Of a DNA stretch of 28,990 nt, positions 14,710-22,467 are shown in pieces. Location of the stretch: contig SFMO01000171.1 in NCBI GenBank assembly GCA_004554385.1, forward strand, positions 1 to 28,990. The letters are read 5' to 3'. Origin of the DNA: Ruminococcus flavefaciens. Its GTDB lineage: Bacteria > Bacillota > Clostridia > Oscillospirales > Ruminococcaceae. How positions within the stretch are numbered: the stretch's first letter is position 1; each line of letters opens with the position of its first letter. Under the pieces are notes generated by a model. The model searched no databases. It saw only the letters and a program-made list of their open reading frames with translations, and was not told the DNA's origin. The position numbers and the translations under genes are program-made.

Positions 14710-15093
14710 TTACCTCAGCTCTCCGTGCTTTTCATAGTCGGAGACCTGTACTATTTTGTTTTCATCGCTGACAAAGACTACTTTCGGACGATGTGCCTTT
14801 ACCTCGTCGGGAGTCATTGACGCATAAGCCATTATGATAACATGGTCGCCTTTTTGTCCTGAACGTGCAGCAGCTCCGTTAAGGCAGATAACTCCGCTTC
14901 CGCGGTCCCCTGCTATAACATAGGTCTCGATACGGCTTCCGCTGTTCACGTTGACGATGTGGACCTTTTCATATTCAAAAAGTCCTGCGGCGTCCATAAG
15001 GTCCTCGTCGATGGTGACGCTGCCCACGTAGTTGAGTTCAGCCTGCGTGATAACAGCACGGTGGATCTTGCTCTTTAACATTGATACCTGCAT
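14710..15093 (-). CDS. panD: Aspartate 1-decarboxylase
   Basis: 127 residues. It converts L-aspartate to beta-alanine, the amine half of pantothenate. The proenzyme cleaves itself at Gly-Ser to form the pyruvoyl cofactor. With the start at 15093, Gly24-Ser25 of NYVGSVTID falls at the family's usual position, which supports this start over the ATG one codon earlier. Other signatures are LHRA-like KIHRAV (9-14), TIDEDLMDA, GDRGSGVICLNGAAAR and KVVFV. Length is normal. AAGGAGG overlaps the panC stop codon and the gap is 11 bp, so panD is translated as the third cistron of panB-panC-panD. Confidence 0.96.
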   Translation of the reverse strand: MQVSMLKSKIHRAVITQAELNYVGSVTIDEDLMDAAGLFEYEKVHIVNVNSGSRIETYVIAGDRGSGVICLNGAAARSGQKGDHVIIMAYASMTPDEVKAHRPKVVFVSDENKIVQVSDYEKHGELR

Positions 15094-15104
15094 CATGCTC
15101 CTCC

Positions 15105-15953
15105 TTATACGTCTTCGGTGAAGAAGTTGTCGATAAGGCGGGTTTTGCCAATATATACAGCCATTGCGCATAGTGCAGGGCGGTCAAGAGCGGTTATCTG
15201 CTGCATGGTAGCGCAGTCAACTATCTTGACGTAATCGATTTTTGCAAGAGGCTCAGCCTCTATGAGTTTTTTCATCTCGCCGATGATAGCAGAGCAGTCG
15301 CTCTCCCCTTTTCTGACCATATCCATTCCAAGGAATACAGCCTTTGAGAGAACAAGGGCAGCCTTTCTTTCGGCTTCGCTGAGATAAGTGTTTCGTGAGC
15401 TCTTTGCAAGTCCGTCAGCCTCGCGGACGATAGGACAGCCGATTATCTCGATGTCCATATTGAGGTCGTCCACCATGTGGCGGATAACAGCAAGCTGCTG
15501 AGCGTCCTTTTTGCCGAAGTATGCGCGGTCAGGCTTTACGATATTGAAAAGCTTCGATACTACAGTGCATACACCTCTGAAGTGTACGGGACGGCTCAGA
15601 CCGCAGAGCTCCTGAGTGAGAACAGTCATATCCACAAAGGACGAAAATCCCTCATGGTACATTTCAGAAGGCTCGGGATTGAAGATAAGGTCGCCGCCGT
15701 GTTCTTCGACCAGCTTTGCATCGCGGTCGATGTCACGGGGATAGCTTTCAAGGTCCTCCGTTGGTCCGAACTGCATTGGATTAACGAAATCAGACACAAC
15801 AGTTCTGTCATTATCACGGTGAGAAGCGTCTATAAGGCTTGCATGTCCCTCATGGAGATAGCCCATTGTGGGAACGAGACCAACTGTGAGCCCCTGAGCT
15901 CTCCATTCCTTTACCTGTGCACGTACTTCATCTATAGTTTTTACAACTCTCAT
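15105..15953 (-). CDS. panC: Pantothenate synthetase
   Basis: 282 residues, standard length. It joins pantoate and beta-alanine with ATP to give pantothenate and AMP. It is a class I-tRNA-synthetase-like nucleotidyl transferase with the HIGH-type motif in PTMGYLHEGHASL (28-40), FVNPMQFGP for pantoate binding, the signature HFRGVCTVVSKLFNI, YFGKKDAQQ, and the KMSKS-like loop KSSRNTYLS. The start ATG is one base from the panB stop (TGA-A-ATG) and uses GGGAGG at the end of panB, so translation is coupled. Confidence 0.97.
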   Translation of the reverse strand: MRVVKTIDEVRAQVKEWRAQGLTVGLVPTMGYLHEGHASLIDASHRDNDRTVVSDFVNPMQFGPTEDLESYPRDIDRDAKLVEEHGGDLIFNPEPSEMYHEGFSSFVDMTVLTQELCGLSRPVHFRGVCTVVSKLFNIVKPDRAYFGKKDAQQLAVIRHMVDDLNMDIEIIGCPIVREADGLAKSSRNTYLSEAERKAALVLSKAVFLGMDMVRKGESDCSAIIGEMKKLIEAEPLAKIDYVKIVDCATMQQITALDRPALCAMAVYIGKTRLIDNFFTEDV

Positions 15954-15954
15954 T

Positions 15955-16794
15955 TCACTTTTCCTCCCTCATAAGCTGTTCGATAACATCATCTTCAATA
16001 GCGTAGGTATGCTCCTCAGCAGGGAATGTACCCTCTTTGGTCTCGCTGATATAGTCGGCGATGCCCTTACGCATTACCGAACCCACATCTGCAAAGCGCT
16101 TTACGAATTTAGCCGTGTGACCTGTGGTAAGACCAAGCATATCCTGATATACCAGTACCTGTCCGTCACAGCCGCTGCCTGCGCCGATACCGATAGTAGG
16201 GATAAAGAGCTTTTTTGTGATGATGTCCGCAAGCTTAGCGGGGATACCCTCCAGCACAACTGCACAGGCGCCTGCCTCCTGTATCTTCAGAGCGTCCTCA
16301 ATGAGCTTCTTAGCCTTGTCAAGGCTCTTGCCCTGAACCTTGAAGCCGCCGAAGGCGTTGACAGACTGCGGAGTAAGTCCGAGATGTGCAACAACGGGAA
16401 TAGACGCATTGACGATAGCCTTTATCTGCTCGCAGACCTCAGCGCCGCCCTCAAGCTTTACAGCGTTGGCGCCGCCCTCTTTGATGAGCCTGCCTGCGTT
16501 GATAACAGCTTCCTGTACGCTGACCTGATAGGACATGAAAGGCATATCAGCAACTATGAAAGCATTCTCTGCGCCTCTTGAAACTGCGGCGGTATGATGG
16601 ATCATATCCTCCATAGTAACGGGGAGAGTGTTCTCATAGCCAAGCATGACCATTCCAAGTGAATCACCGATGAGTATGGCATTCACACCGCACTCGTCAA
16701 TGATCTTTGCTGTTGTGTAGTCATAAGCAGTAAGCATCGTGATCTTGTCACCTGATTGCTTCTGCTTCAGAAGGGTTGAAACAGTGTTCTTCAT
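15955..16794 (-). CDS. panB: 3-methyl-2-oxobutanoate hydroxymethyltransferase
   Basis: 279 residues. It adds a hydroxymethyl group from methylene-tetrahydrofolate to 2-oxoisovalerate, giving ketopantoate. It is a TIM barrel with family motifs TAYDYTTA (22-29), IGDSLGMV with the metal-binding Asp, the ADMPFMSY loop, KLEGG, HLGLTPQS and IGIGAGSGCDGQVLV. I chose ATG 16794 (MKNTVS, like other PanB N-termini), about 10 nt after AAGGAG; a TTG six bases upstream is possible but too close. First gene of panBCD; an extended -10 promoter lies upstream. Confidence 0.96.
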   Translation of the reverse strand: MKNTVSTLLKQKQSGDKITMLTAYDYTTAKIIDECGVNAILIGDSLGMVMLGYENTLPVTMEDMIHHTAAVSRGAENAFIVADMPFMSYQVSVQEAVINAGRLIKEGGANAVKLEGGAEVCEQIKAIVNASIPVVAHLGLTPQSVNAFGGFKVQGKSLDKAKKLIEDALKIQEAGACAVVLEGIPAKLADIITKKLFIPTIGIGAGSGCDGQVLVYQDMLGLTTGHTAKFVKRFADVGSVMRKGIADYISETKEGTFPAEEHTYAIEDDVIEQLMREEK

Positions 16795-16853
16795 ATTCAA
16801 TTTTCTCCTTAAAAGATGTTACCTTTCCGAGTTAACGGATAAGATACAAGAGT

Positions 16854-16862
16854 AGTATAACA
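16854..16862 (-). promoter_or_regulatory. Extended -10 promoter before panB
   Basis: On the minus strand TGTTATACT gives a TG-n-TATACT extended -10 (TATACT at 16859-16854). No good -35 is found at 17 bp. panB may also be read from the panG promoter. Confidence 0.45.
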
Positions 16863-16909
16863 CAAGATTATGAATAAATCATGAACAAAAGCTTTTATCT
16901 TGGTTACAA

Positions 16910-17749
16910 TTACCTAAGAAGAGCTTTCATTTCTGTGTAATCTGACTCGGGGTGGCGTTTTTGAGCCATTTCGGTCAGCTTTTTTGTAACCGACCTGTAT
17001 ATATCCGAGTCGGTATCGTTTTCAATGCAGGAAATATGCTTCTTTACCGTAGAAACGTCATTGCGCTCTACAGGGCCTGTCAGTGCAGCGGTAGGTCCGA
17101 CAGCGAGGATACGTCTTATATTGCTCATCACAAGGGGTTCGAGGGCGGCAATAGCTTCGTCTCCGCTGAATCCGCACTGCTCAAGGAGAGCTTTGCTTTC
17201 CTCCATGAGACCGCACACAAGGTTGCTTGCAACACAGCAGGCGGCATGATAGCGTATTTTGATACTGCTGTCGATAATGCGGGTGGGGTTGCCGAGGGCA
17301 GAGAATATATCTTTCCATTCCTCTGCGCAGTCGCCCTCTATACAGAAGAAGGAGTTTTTCAGCTCCTTGTAAGACTCGCTTTTGCTGTTGACAGGAAAAA
17401 GAGGGTGTATGGAAGTGCCCTTTGCGCCGAAGTCCGATATATCGGGAAAGGCTTCCTCAGCGGACATAGCTCCGCTGCAATGGCACAGCTGCTTTCCTTT
17501 GAGAAGCGCTTTCGGCAGCGAGAGATAAGTGTCCTTTATAGCGCCGTCGGTTACTGTGAGAAAAACAGCGTCACTGCTGATAATCAGCTGGTCAGGGGAG
17601 AGAAAGAGCTCCGAGCCTGTAAATTCCGCAGCCTCACGGGCAGAGCTCTCTGTACGGCTGAAATATCCTGATATTTCCATGCCGTTTTTCGCAAAGTACT
17701 TTCCGAGAGAGACACCTACCTTGCCTGCGCCTATAAAACCGATTTTCAT
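16910..17749 (-). CDS. panG: Rossmann/DUF2520 reductase, probable ketopantoate reductase
   Basis: 279 residues from ATG 17749, chosen because GAGGTG lies just upstream and the NAD(P)-binding motif IGFIGAGKVGVSLGKYFA then starts at residue 3. An in-frame start at 17797 would add 16 residues before a normal Rossmann start. After the Rossmann domain (1-115) comes the helical DUF2520 domain (about 120-279) with SIHPLFP, the usual domain boundary. It sits directly upstream of panBCD and no panE is seen. In Francisella, PanG is an alternative ketopantoate reductase next to pan genes, and similar Rossmann proteins are reported from Firmicutes. By position and fold this protein would reduce ketopantoate to pantoate, the only step missing from PanB, PanC and PanD here. 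The symbol is inferred. Confidence 0.75.
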   Translation of the reverse strand: MKIGFIGAGKVGVSLGKYFAKNGMEISGYFSRTESSAREAAEFTGSELFLSPDQLIISSDAVFLTVTDGAIKDTYLSLPKALLKGKQLCHCSGAMSAEEAFPDISDFGAKGTSIHPLFPVNSKSESYKELKNSFFCIEGDCAEEWKDIFSALGNPTRIIDSSIKIRYHAACCVASNLVCGLMEESKALLEQCGFSGDEAIAALEPLVMSNIRRILAVGPTAALTGPVERNDVSTVKKHISCIENDTDSDIYRSVTKKLTEMAQKRHPESDYTEMKALLR

Positions 17750-17785
17750 ATAGTTCACCTCTGAGTTAAAAAAATCTGCATATAG

Positions 17786-17814
17786 ATTATAACACATAGG
17801 TCCGAAAATAGCAA
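17786..17814 (-). promoter_or_regulatory. Promoter of the panG-like gene
   Basis: On the minus strand TTGCTA (17814-17809), 17-bp spacer, TGT-TATAAT extended -10 (TATAAT 17791-17786). Confidence 0.75.
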
Positions 17815-17848
17815 CATCGCGGCGAAAATGCTGAGCTGCCCGATGTCC

Positions 17849-17877
17849 TTGACGTACAGGCAGTTATGGGCTATAAT
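17849..17877 (+). promoter_or_regulatory. Promoter of the macro-domain gene
   Basis: TTGACG (17849-17854) and TATAAT (17872-17877) with a 17-bp spacer. The start would fall only about 15 bases before the ATG, so the leader is very short. It is divergent from the panG promoter. Confidence 0.7.
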
Positions 17878-17898
17878 TGAGATAAGGGGGTGGAAGGT

Positions 17899-18966
17899 AT
17901 GCCTTTCAGAATAATCAGAAATGATATTACCAGAGTCAAAGCCGACGCTATTGTAAACGCTGCAAATTCATCCCTTCTCGGAGGCGGCGGAGTTGACGGT
18001 GCTATACATCATGCGGCAGGTCCTGAGCTTCTTGCGGAATGCAGGACTCTCGGCGGCTGCAAAACAGGTGAAGCAAAGGTCACGAAGGGCTATGCTCTCA
18101 ACTGTAAGTTCATAATTCACACAGTAGGTCCTGTGTGGCACGGCGGAGACAGAGGCGAGGAAGAGCTTCTGCGCTCATGCTACAGAAATTCCCTTGAGCT
18201 TGCACGTTCGAAGGGCTGTGAAAGCGTGGCATTTCCGCTTATATCCTCGGGAATATACGGCTATCCCAAGGACAAGGCACTCGATGCGGCAGTTTCCGAA
18301 TTCAGAAGCTTTCTTGAAGTAAATGAAATGGAGATCATACTTGTCATATTCGACAGGGATTCCTTTGAGGTGAGCTCGGGTATAGTCGGCGAGATAAGGC
18401 AGTACATAAGCGACACCTATGCGAGCAGAGCTGCTGAGCGTGACAGACGAAGGGGGCGCAGCGCTGAAGTGGGGGGCATTGTGCAGACAGCAATGTCAAT
18501 GCCTTTGGAGAAGCAAAAAAAGAAGCTTTTCGGTAAGAAAAACGAGAGCGCCGCAGCCATCGCTTTTGCTGAGGAAATGGCTTGCTGTGAGCCGAAAGCC
18601 GACCTTGAAAGTCTGCTCAGTACACAGGACGAGTCCTTTTCGGAGGCACTGCTCAGACTAATAGACCAAAAGGGAATGACCGACGTTGAGACCTACAAGA
18701 AGGCAAATATCGACCGCAAGCTGTTCTCGAAGATACGCAGCGACAAGAACTACAAGCCCAAAAAGCAGACTGCCGTTGCCTTTGCAATTGCTCTTGAGCT
18801 TGACCTTGACGAGACAGAAGCTCTGCTCGAAAAGGCTGGCTTCGCTCTTTCGGCAAGTCTGAAGTTTGACCTTATAATCCGCTATTTTATCGAGCATAAC
18901 AACTATAATATATTTGAGATAAACGAGGCGCTTTTTGCCTTTGATCAGAGTCTGATAGGCTCGTGA
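17899..18966 (+). CDS. Macro-domain protein with XRE-like C-terminal domain
   Basis: 355 residues from ATG 17899; a GTG at 17890 overlaps the AAGGGGG binding site and is less likely. Residues 1-175 are a MacroD-type macro domain with VNAANSSLLGGGGVDGAIH (19-37), HTVGPVW and the SSGIYGYP phosphate loop. Such domains bind ADP-ribose and remove it or its acetyl ester from proteins or metabolites. A charged linker follows (about 178-250). Residues 255-355 form a conserved helical module: TDVETYKKANIDRKLFSK, then helices ending EALLEKAGF, like an XRE-type helix-turn-helix, then FEINEALFAF. A VWA gene follows on the same strand. The fusion suggests ADP-ribose signalling tied to DNA or protein recognition, which is inference. 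Confidence 0.82.
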   Translation: MPFRIIRNDITRVKADAIVNAANSSLLGGGGVDGAIHHAAGPELLAECRTLGGCKTGEAKVTKGYALNCKFIIHTVGPVWHGGDRGEEELLRSCYRNSLELARSKGCESVAFPLISSGIYGYPKDKALDAAVSEFRSFLEVNEMEIILVIFDRDSFEVSSGIVGEIRQYISDTYASRAAERDRRRGRSAEVGGIVQTAMSMPLEKQKKKLFGKKNESAAAIAFAEEMACCEPKADLESLLSTQDESFSEALLRLIDQKGMTDVETYKKANIDRKLFSKIRSDKNYKPKKQTAVAFAIALELDLDETEALLEKAGFALSASLKFDLIIRYFIEHNNYNIFEINEALFAFDQSLIGS

Positions 18967-19007
18967 TTTGTCGCATTTCAAGCGACCATTATATCTCCGT
19001 TATGGTG

Positions 19008-19025
19008 TATACTGTAATTACAGTA
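19008..19025 (+). promoter_or_regulatory. -10 element overlapped by a perfect 16-bp palindrome
   Basis: TATACT at 19008-19013 forms a -10 without a clear -35. TACTGTAATTACAGTA (19010-19025) is a perfect 16-bp inverted repeat that overlaps it and covers the expected start site, so a dimeric repressor bound there would block transcription of the VWA gene. Confidence 0.5.
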
Positions 19026-19075
19026 AAGGAAACGAAAGAGGTTTCCGACAAAAGCACCGAAACGGAGGTATTATT

Positions 19076-19723
19076 ATGAAAAAGAACCTGACTGAACTGG
19101 TATTCATCCTTGACGAAAGCGGCTCTATGAGCGGTCTTACATCCGATACTATAGGCGGCTTCAATTCACTTATCGCAAAGCAGAAGAAAGAGGAGGGCGA
19201 GACACTGGTTTCCACGGTATTCTTCAGCAATTCGTCAAAGGTCATCCACGACAGGGCAAAGCTTGATGATGTTCCCGAGCTTACAGACAGAGATTACGTG
19301 CCCTCAGGCTGTACGGCGCTTCTTGACGCAGTAGGCGATGCCGTTAAGCATATCGCAAATATCCACAAGTACGCCCGTGAGGAGGATATTCCAGAAAAGA
19401 CACTGTTCGTCATAACCACTGACGGCATGGAGAATGCAAGCAGAAAGTACACCCACAGGGAAGTGAAGAAGCTCATTGAGAGAGTTCAGGAGGAAAAGGG
19501 CTGGGAGTTCGTGTTCCTCGGAGCTAATATCGACGCGGCTGAGACAGCAGGCTCTATAGGCATAAGAGCAGAAAATGCCGTGGACTACCACGCGGACGTA
19601 TGCGGAACAGCAGTGCTTTTTGAGTCCGTTTCCTGTGCCGTAAGCGGTATAAGGGCAAACAAGGGACTGGCAAGGACATGGAAAAAGTCTGTTGAGGAAG
19701 ATAATAAGCGCAGAGGCAAATAA
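19076..19723 (+). CDS. VWA-domain protein
   Basis: 215 residues from ATG 19076, preceded by GGAGG; an in-frame start at 18968 has no binding site. The protein is essentially one VWA domain with an intact MIDAS site: DESGSM (13-18), Thr80 in SGCTALLDAV, and Asp116 in TTDGMENAS. No signal peptide or membrane segment, so it is an intracellular metal-dependent interaction protein. The late GANIDAAETAGSIG segment is typical of a subfamily often annotated as hypothetical VWA protein. It follows the macro-domain gene by 109 bp, probably under its own palindrome-controlled promoter, and ends at a strong terminator. Partners are unknown. Confidence 0.85.
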   Translation: MKKNLTELVFILDESGSMSGLTSDTIGGFNSLIAKQKKEEGETLVSTVFFSNSSKVIHDRAKLDDVPELTDRDYVPSGCTALLDAVGDAVKHIANIHKYAREEDIPEKTLFVITTDGMENASRKYTHREVKKLIERVQEEKGWEFVFLGANIDAAETAGSIGIRAENAVDYHADVCGTAVLFESVSCAVSGIRANKGLARTWKKSVEEDNKRRGK

Positions 19724-19729
19724 TAAAGG

Positions 19730-19764
19730 CGGCTGAGGAGTGACATCCTCAGCCGTATTTTATT
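19730..19764 (+). terminator. Intrinsic terminator after the VWA gene
   Basis: A 10-bp stem (19730-19739 with 19746-19755), loop GTGACA, then TATTTTATT. The tail overlaps the next promoter's -35. Confidence 0.85.
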
Positions 19765-19790
19765 GACTTTTCATGCAGAAGTGGTATAAT
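19763..19790 (+). promoter_or_regulatory. Promoter of the FAD oxidoreductase gene
   Basis: TTGACT (19763-19768), 16-bp spacer, TATAAT (19785-19790). Confidence 0.75.
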
Positions 19791-19831
19791 TGGATTGTAC
19801 ATTTATTTTTTAACGAAAGGAATATCAGACC

Positions 19832-21484
19832 ATGAATAAACTTAGCAATGATCTTCCCAATGGGATAACAGAAGACGAAGTAAATGGCTCATGCTGTGAG
19901 CTTGGAGATATAGTCCCCGACAGGACAGAGGACCACGATATAGTCGTTGTGGGAGCAGGTGCTTCGGGAGTTCCTGCCGCAGGCTGGGCGGCTGAGCTCG
20001 GAGCAGATACAGTGCTTTTGCAGAAAGAATCCAAAGTTTTATCACAGGGCAACTGCGGCTCTGCTATAATCAAATCACGCTCAACAGAGGCAGGAATCGC
20101 CAAGTGGATACACCATACCAACAGCCTCTGCGACTGGAGAGCAGATACAAAACAGCTCCGCGCATATGCCGAACATTCTGAGGAGGCCATGATGTGGTTC
20201 CTCAACCGTGCAGGTCTTACGAAAGAGACTGAATACGGCGACGGAAGCAAGGTGGATAACAACGCCGAGAGTGCAAAGCTTCTGAACGACGGCGACAAGC
20301 TCTGTGCTTTCAGAAGCACCAGCGGAGACTTCACAGGCGTCTGGAGAGACCGCATGAACAGCTATGACTACGGCGATGACCACTGCTATTTCTTTGCTCC
20401 GTGGATAGGTCCTAAGCCGCTGAATGTTGGCAATGCGCTCCAGAATGCACTCAACAATGTGATGGAGAAGCATAAGAACCTTCATGCTTACTTCTCGATG
20501 CCTGCGGTAAAGCTTGTCATGGACGGCAAAAGAGTGGCAGGTGTCATTGCAAGGGGCAGGGACGGCAGATACGTACAGTTCAATGCCTCAAAGGCTGTCA
20601 TTCTCGCAACAGGAGACTATACCAACAATGCCGCCATGGTCAAGCGCTGGTGTCCTGATATTGCGGAATTTGACAAGAAACAGTTCGGCAAGACAGGTGA
20701 CGGACATATCCTCGCCATAAGCGCAGGCGCCGAAATGGAGCCCCTGGGACATACCAAGATGATGCATGATTTTGACTCCGCACTCATGTTCGAGGAGCCC
20801 TTCCTCTACCTCAATATGAACGGCGAGCGCTTTACCAACGAGTACACAGGATTTGTATACATGGGAAATCTGCTGAAATATCAGCCAAAGTTCAAGGGCT
20901 CTATGCTGGATGCCGACCACAAGGACGGCTCAAAGGGCTGGTACTGCGCTATATACGACAGTGATTATGTGAACTGGGATAAGGACAGCTTCGTGGACGG
21001 CTGTGTTCCCCCATTCGTTATGGAGAAGTTCATTCCTGGAGCTGTTGCAGAGCCGCAGGGAGTTTTCAAAAATCTCATAGACCTGCACAGGTGTGATACC
21101 CTTGAGGAGCTTGCCGGCCAGCTCGGTATCCCCTATGACAGGATGAAGGCTTCTGTGGACCGTTACAATGAGCTCTGCGAAAAGGGCTGTGATACGGACT
21201 TCGGAAAGCCTGCAAAGTATATGCACAAGATAGAAAAGGCGCCCTTCTGGGGAGCAAGGAAGCATATCCGTGTTTCTGCAGGGGTATCGGGAGTCATCAT
21301 CAATGAAAACGCACAGGCGCTTGACGCCGAGGGCAAGCCTGTTGAGGGACTTTACTGCGCAGGAAATCTTGGCGGACCTTTCTACGGTGGTGCTGACTAT
21401 CCCTTCCACCAGACAGGTCTTTCACTGGGCAGATGCTATACCTTTGGCATGATAGCCGCAAAACACGCAATGGGTGTGCTTTGA
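19832..21484 (+). CDS. FAD-dependent oxidoreductase (fumarate reductase/FAD_binding_2 family)
   Basis: 550 residues. The FAD-binding Rossmann motif VVVGAGASGVPAAGWAAELG (38-57) follows an N-terminal extension of about 34 residues containing a Cys-Cys pair. ILATGDYTNN and the C-terminal YCAGNLGGPFYGGADYP segment are typical of the flavoprotein subunit family of fumarate reductases, 3-ketosteroid dehydrogenases and related enzymes. There is no Tat signal, no heme-binding CxxCH and no FMN-binding domain, so it is cytoplasmic and of unknown substrate. The DUF4846 gene starts 19 bp downstream and is probably co-transcribed. ATG 19832 follows AAAGGAA. Confidence 0.85.
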   Translation: MNKLSNDLPNGITEDEVNGSCCELGDIVPDRTEDHDIVVVGAGASGVPAAGWAAELGADTVLLQKESKVLSQGNCGSAIIKSRSTEAGIAKWIHHTNSLCDWRADTKQLRAYAEHSEEAMMWFLNRAGLTKETEYGDGSKVDNNAESAKLLNDGDKLCAFRSTSGDFTGVWRDRMNSYDYGDDHCYFFAPWIGPKPLNVGNALQNALNNVMEKHKNLHAYFSMPAVKLVMDGKRVAGVIARGRDGRYVQFNASKAVILATGDYTNNAAMVKRWCPDIAEFDKKQFGKTGDGHILAISAGAEMEPLGHTKMMHDFDSALMFEEPFLYLNMNGERFTNEYTGFVYMGNLLKYQPKFKGSMLDADHKDGSKGWYCAIYDSDYVNWDKDSFVDGCVPPFVMEKFIPGAVAEPQGVFKNLIDLHRCDTLEELAGQLGIPYDRMKASVDRYNELCEKGCDTDFGKPAKYMHKIEKAPFWGARKHIRVSAGVSGVIINENAQALDAEGKPVEGLYCAGNLGGPFYGGADYPFHQTGLSLGRCYTFGMIAAKHAMGVL

Positions 21485-21503
21485 TGTTTAAAAGGAACTT
21501 GAT

Positions 21504-22421
21504 ATGATGGAAAGGGCAAAGAAAAATAGACATAGGATAGGCATTATTTTCATTCTGGTGCTTTTGGCGGCAGTTCTTGTTCTGGTGTATATCCGCACCA
21601 ATCCAAAATGGAAAGCCGCAAAGCTGACCATAGAGCCTGCAAACAGATTTTTTGACATACAGTGCATAGAGCCTGAGGGAACGACACTTGAAACACGTAT
21701 ACTTCCACCTGAGGGCTTCAGCCGTGTACCTGTTGAGAATGGCAGCTTCGGTGAATATCTTAGAAAGTATCCGCTGCTGCCCGATGATACAAAGCTGCCT
21801 GTATTTGACGGCCCTACCATAAATAACACCGATATTGCCGCTATATTCGATATAAGCCTCGGCGATGAGGGATATCAGCAGTGCGCAGACAGTGTTATCC
21901 GCCTGTACAGCGACTATTTCTACGAGACGGGTCAGTTTGACAGGATATCTTTTCTGTTTTCCAATGGCGACGAGTGCAATTATGACCGCTGGCGCAAGGG
22001 CAGGAGAATGCTGGTCTTTGCCGACCATTCCTTTGAGATACCTGCGGCTCTGCCTGATGACAGTGAGCAGCAGTACAGGAATTATCTCAAGGAGGTAATG
22101 CGCTATGCAGGCACTCTGTCTCTCCAGAAGGAGTCCGAGGTGATACCGCCTGAGGAACTGCACATCGGCGACATTATCTGCAATGATACCCATGTGGTTA
22201 TGATAGTTGACGAGGCTGTGAACGATAAGGGCGAAAGGTGCTATCTTATCGGTCAGAGCTTCATACCTGCGGTGTGTTTCCACATTCTCACATGGACTGA
22301 GGGAAAAAACAATGTCTCTCCGTGGTTCACTCAGGAGCAGCTCTCACAGGATAATATCCCTGCCCTCGGATATGGCTTGAATAAGCAGAATATCCGCCGC
22401 TGGAAGGACGGATTCCAATAA
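21504..22421 (+). CDS. Membrane-anchored DUF4846 protein
   Basis: 305 residues. A basic start (MMERAKKNRHR) and one hydrophobic segment (about 12-30) act as an uncleaved anchor; the rest is outside the membrane. ILPPEGFSRVPVENGSFGEYLR (66-87) and the stretch up to PVFDG match the opening of the DUF4846 family, whose function is unknown. EELHIGDIICNDTHVVMIVD and the later FHILTWTEG are recognisable conserved parts with a His/Asp-rich pocket. It follows the FAD enzyme closely, but the two need not act together. A second ATG directly follows the first; the start is uncertain by one codon. Confidence 0.75.
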   Translation: MMERAKKNRHRIGIIFILVLLAAVLVLVYIRTNPKWKAAKLTIEPANRFFDIQCIEPEGTTLETRILPPEGFSRVPVENGSFGEYLRKYPLLPDDTKLPVFDGPTINNTDIAAIFDISLGDEGYQQCADSVIRLYSDYFYETGQFDRISFLFSNGDECNYDRWRKGRRMLVFADHSFEIPAALPDDSEQQYRNYLKEVMRYAGTLSLQKESEVIPPEELHIGDIICNDTHVVMIVDEAVNDKGERCYLIGQSFIPAVCFHILTWTEGKNNVSPWFTQEQLSQDNIPALGYGLNKQNIRRWKDGFQ

Positions 22422-22467
22422 AAAACACATCCCGTAATGAGTTTTCAGCTCTTACGGGATGTTTTCA
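22420..22467. terminator. Bidirectional terminator between converging genes
   Basis: Stem ACATCCCGTAA (22427-22437) with TTACGGGATGT (22452-22462), extended by GAG/CTC, flanked by AAAAAA on the left and TTTTC on the right. It can serve both the DUF4846 gene and the ATPase gene. Confidence 0.85.

Noticed and set aside
19010..19025. LexA box
   Set aside because: TACTGTA...TACAGTA resembles the enterobacterial SOS box, but the spacer is 4 bp too short, and Firmicutes LexA uses a GAAC...GTTC-type site.
21300..22283. Minus-strand open frame of 327 codons
   Set aside because: It lies fully opposite the FAD oxidoreductase and DUF4846 genes, has no ribosome binding site, and its product shows no domain or sensible composition.
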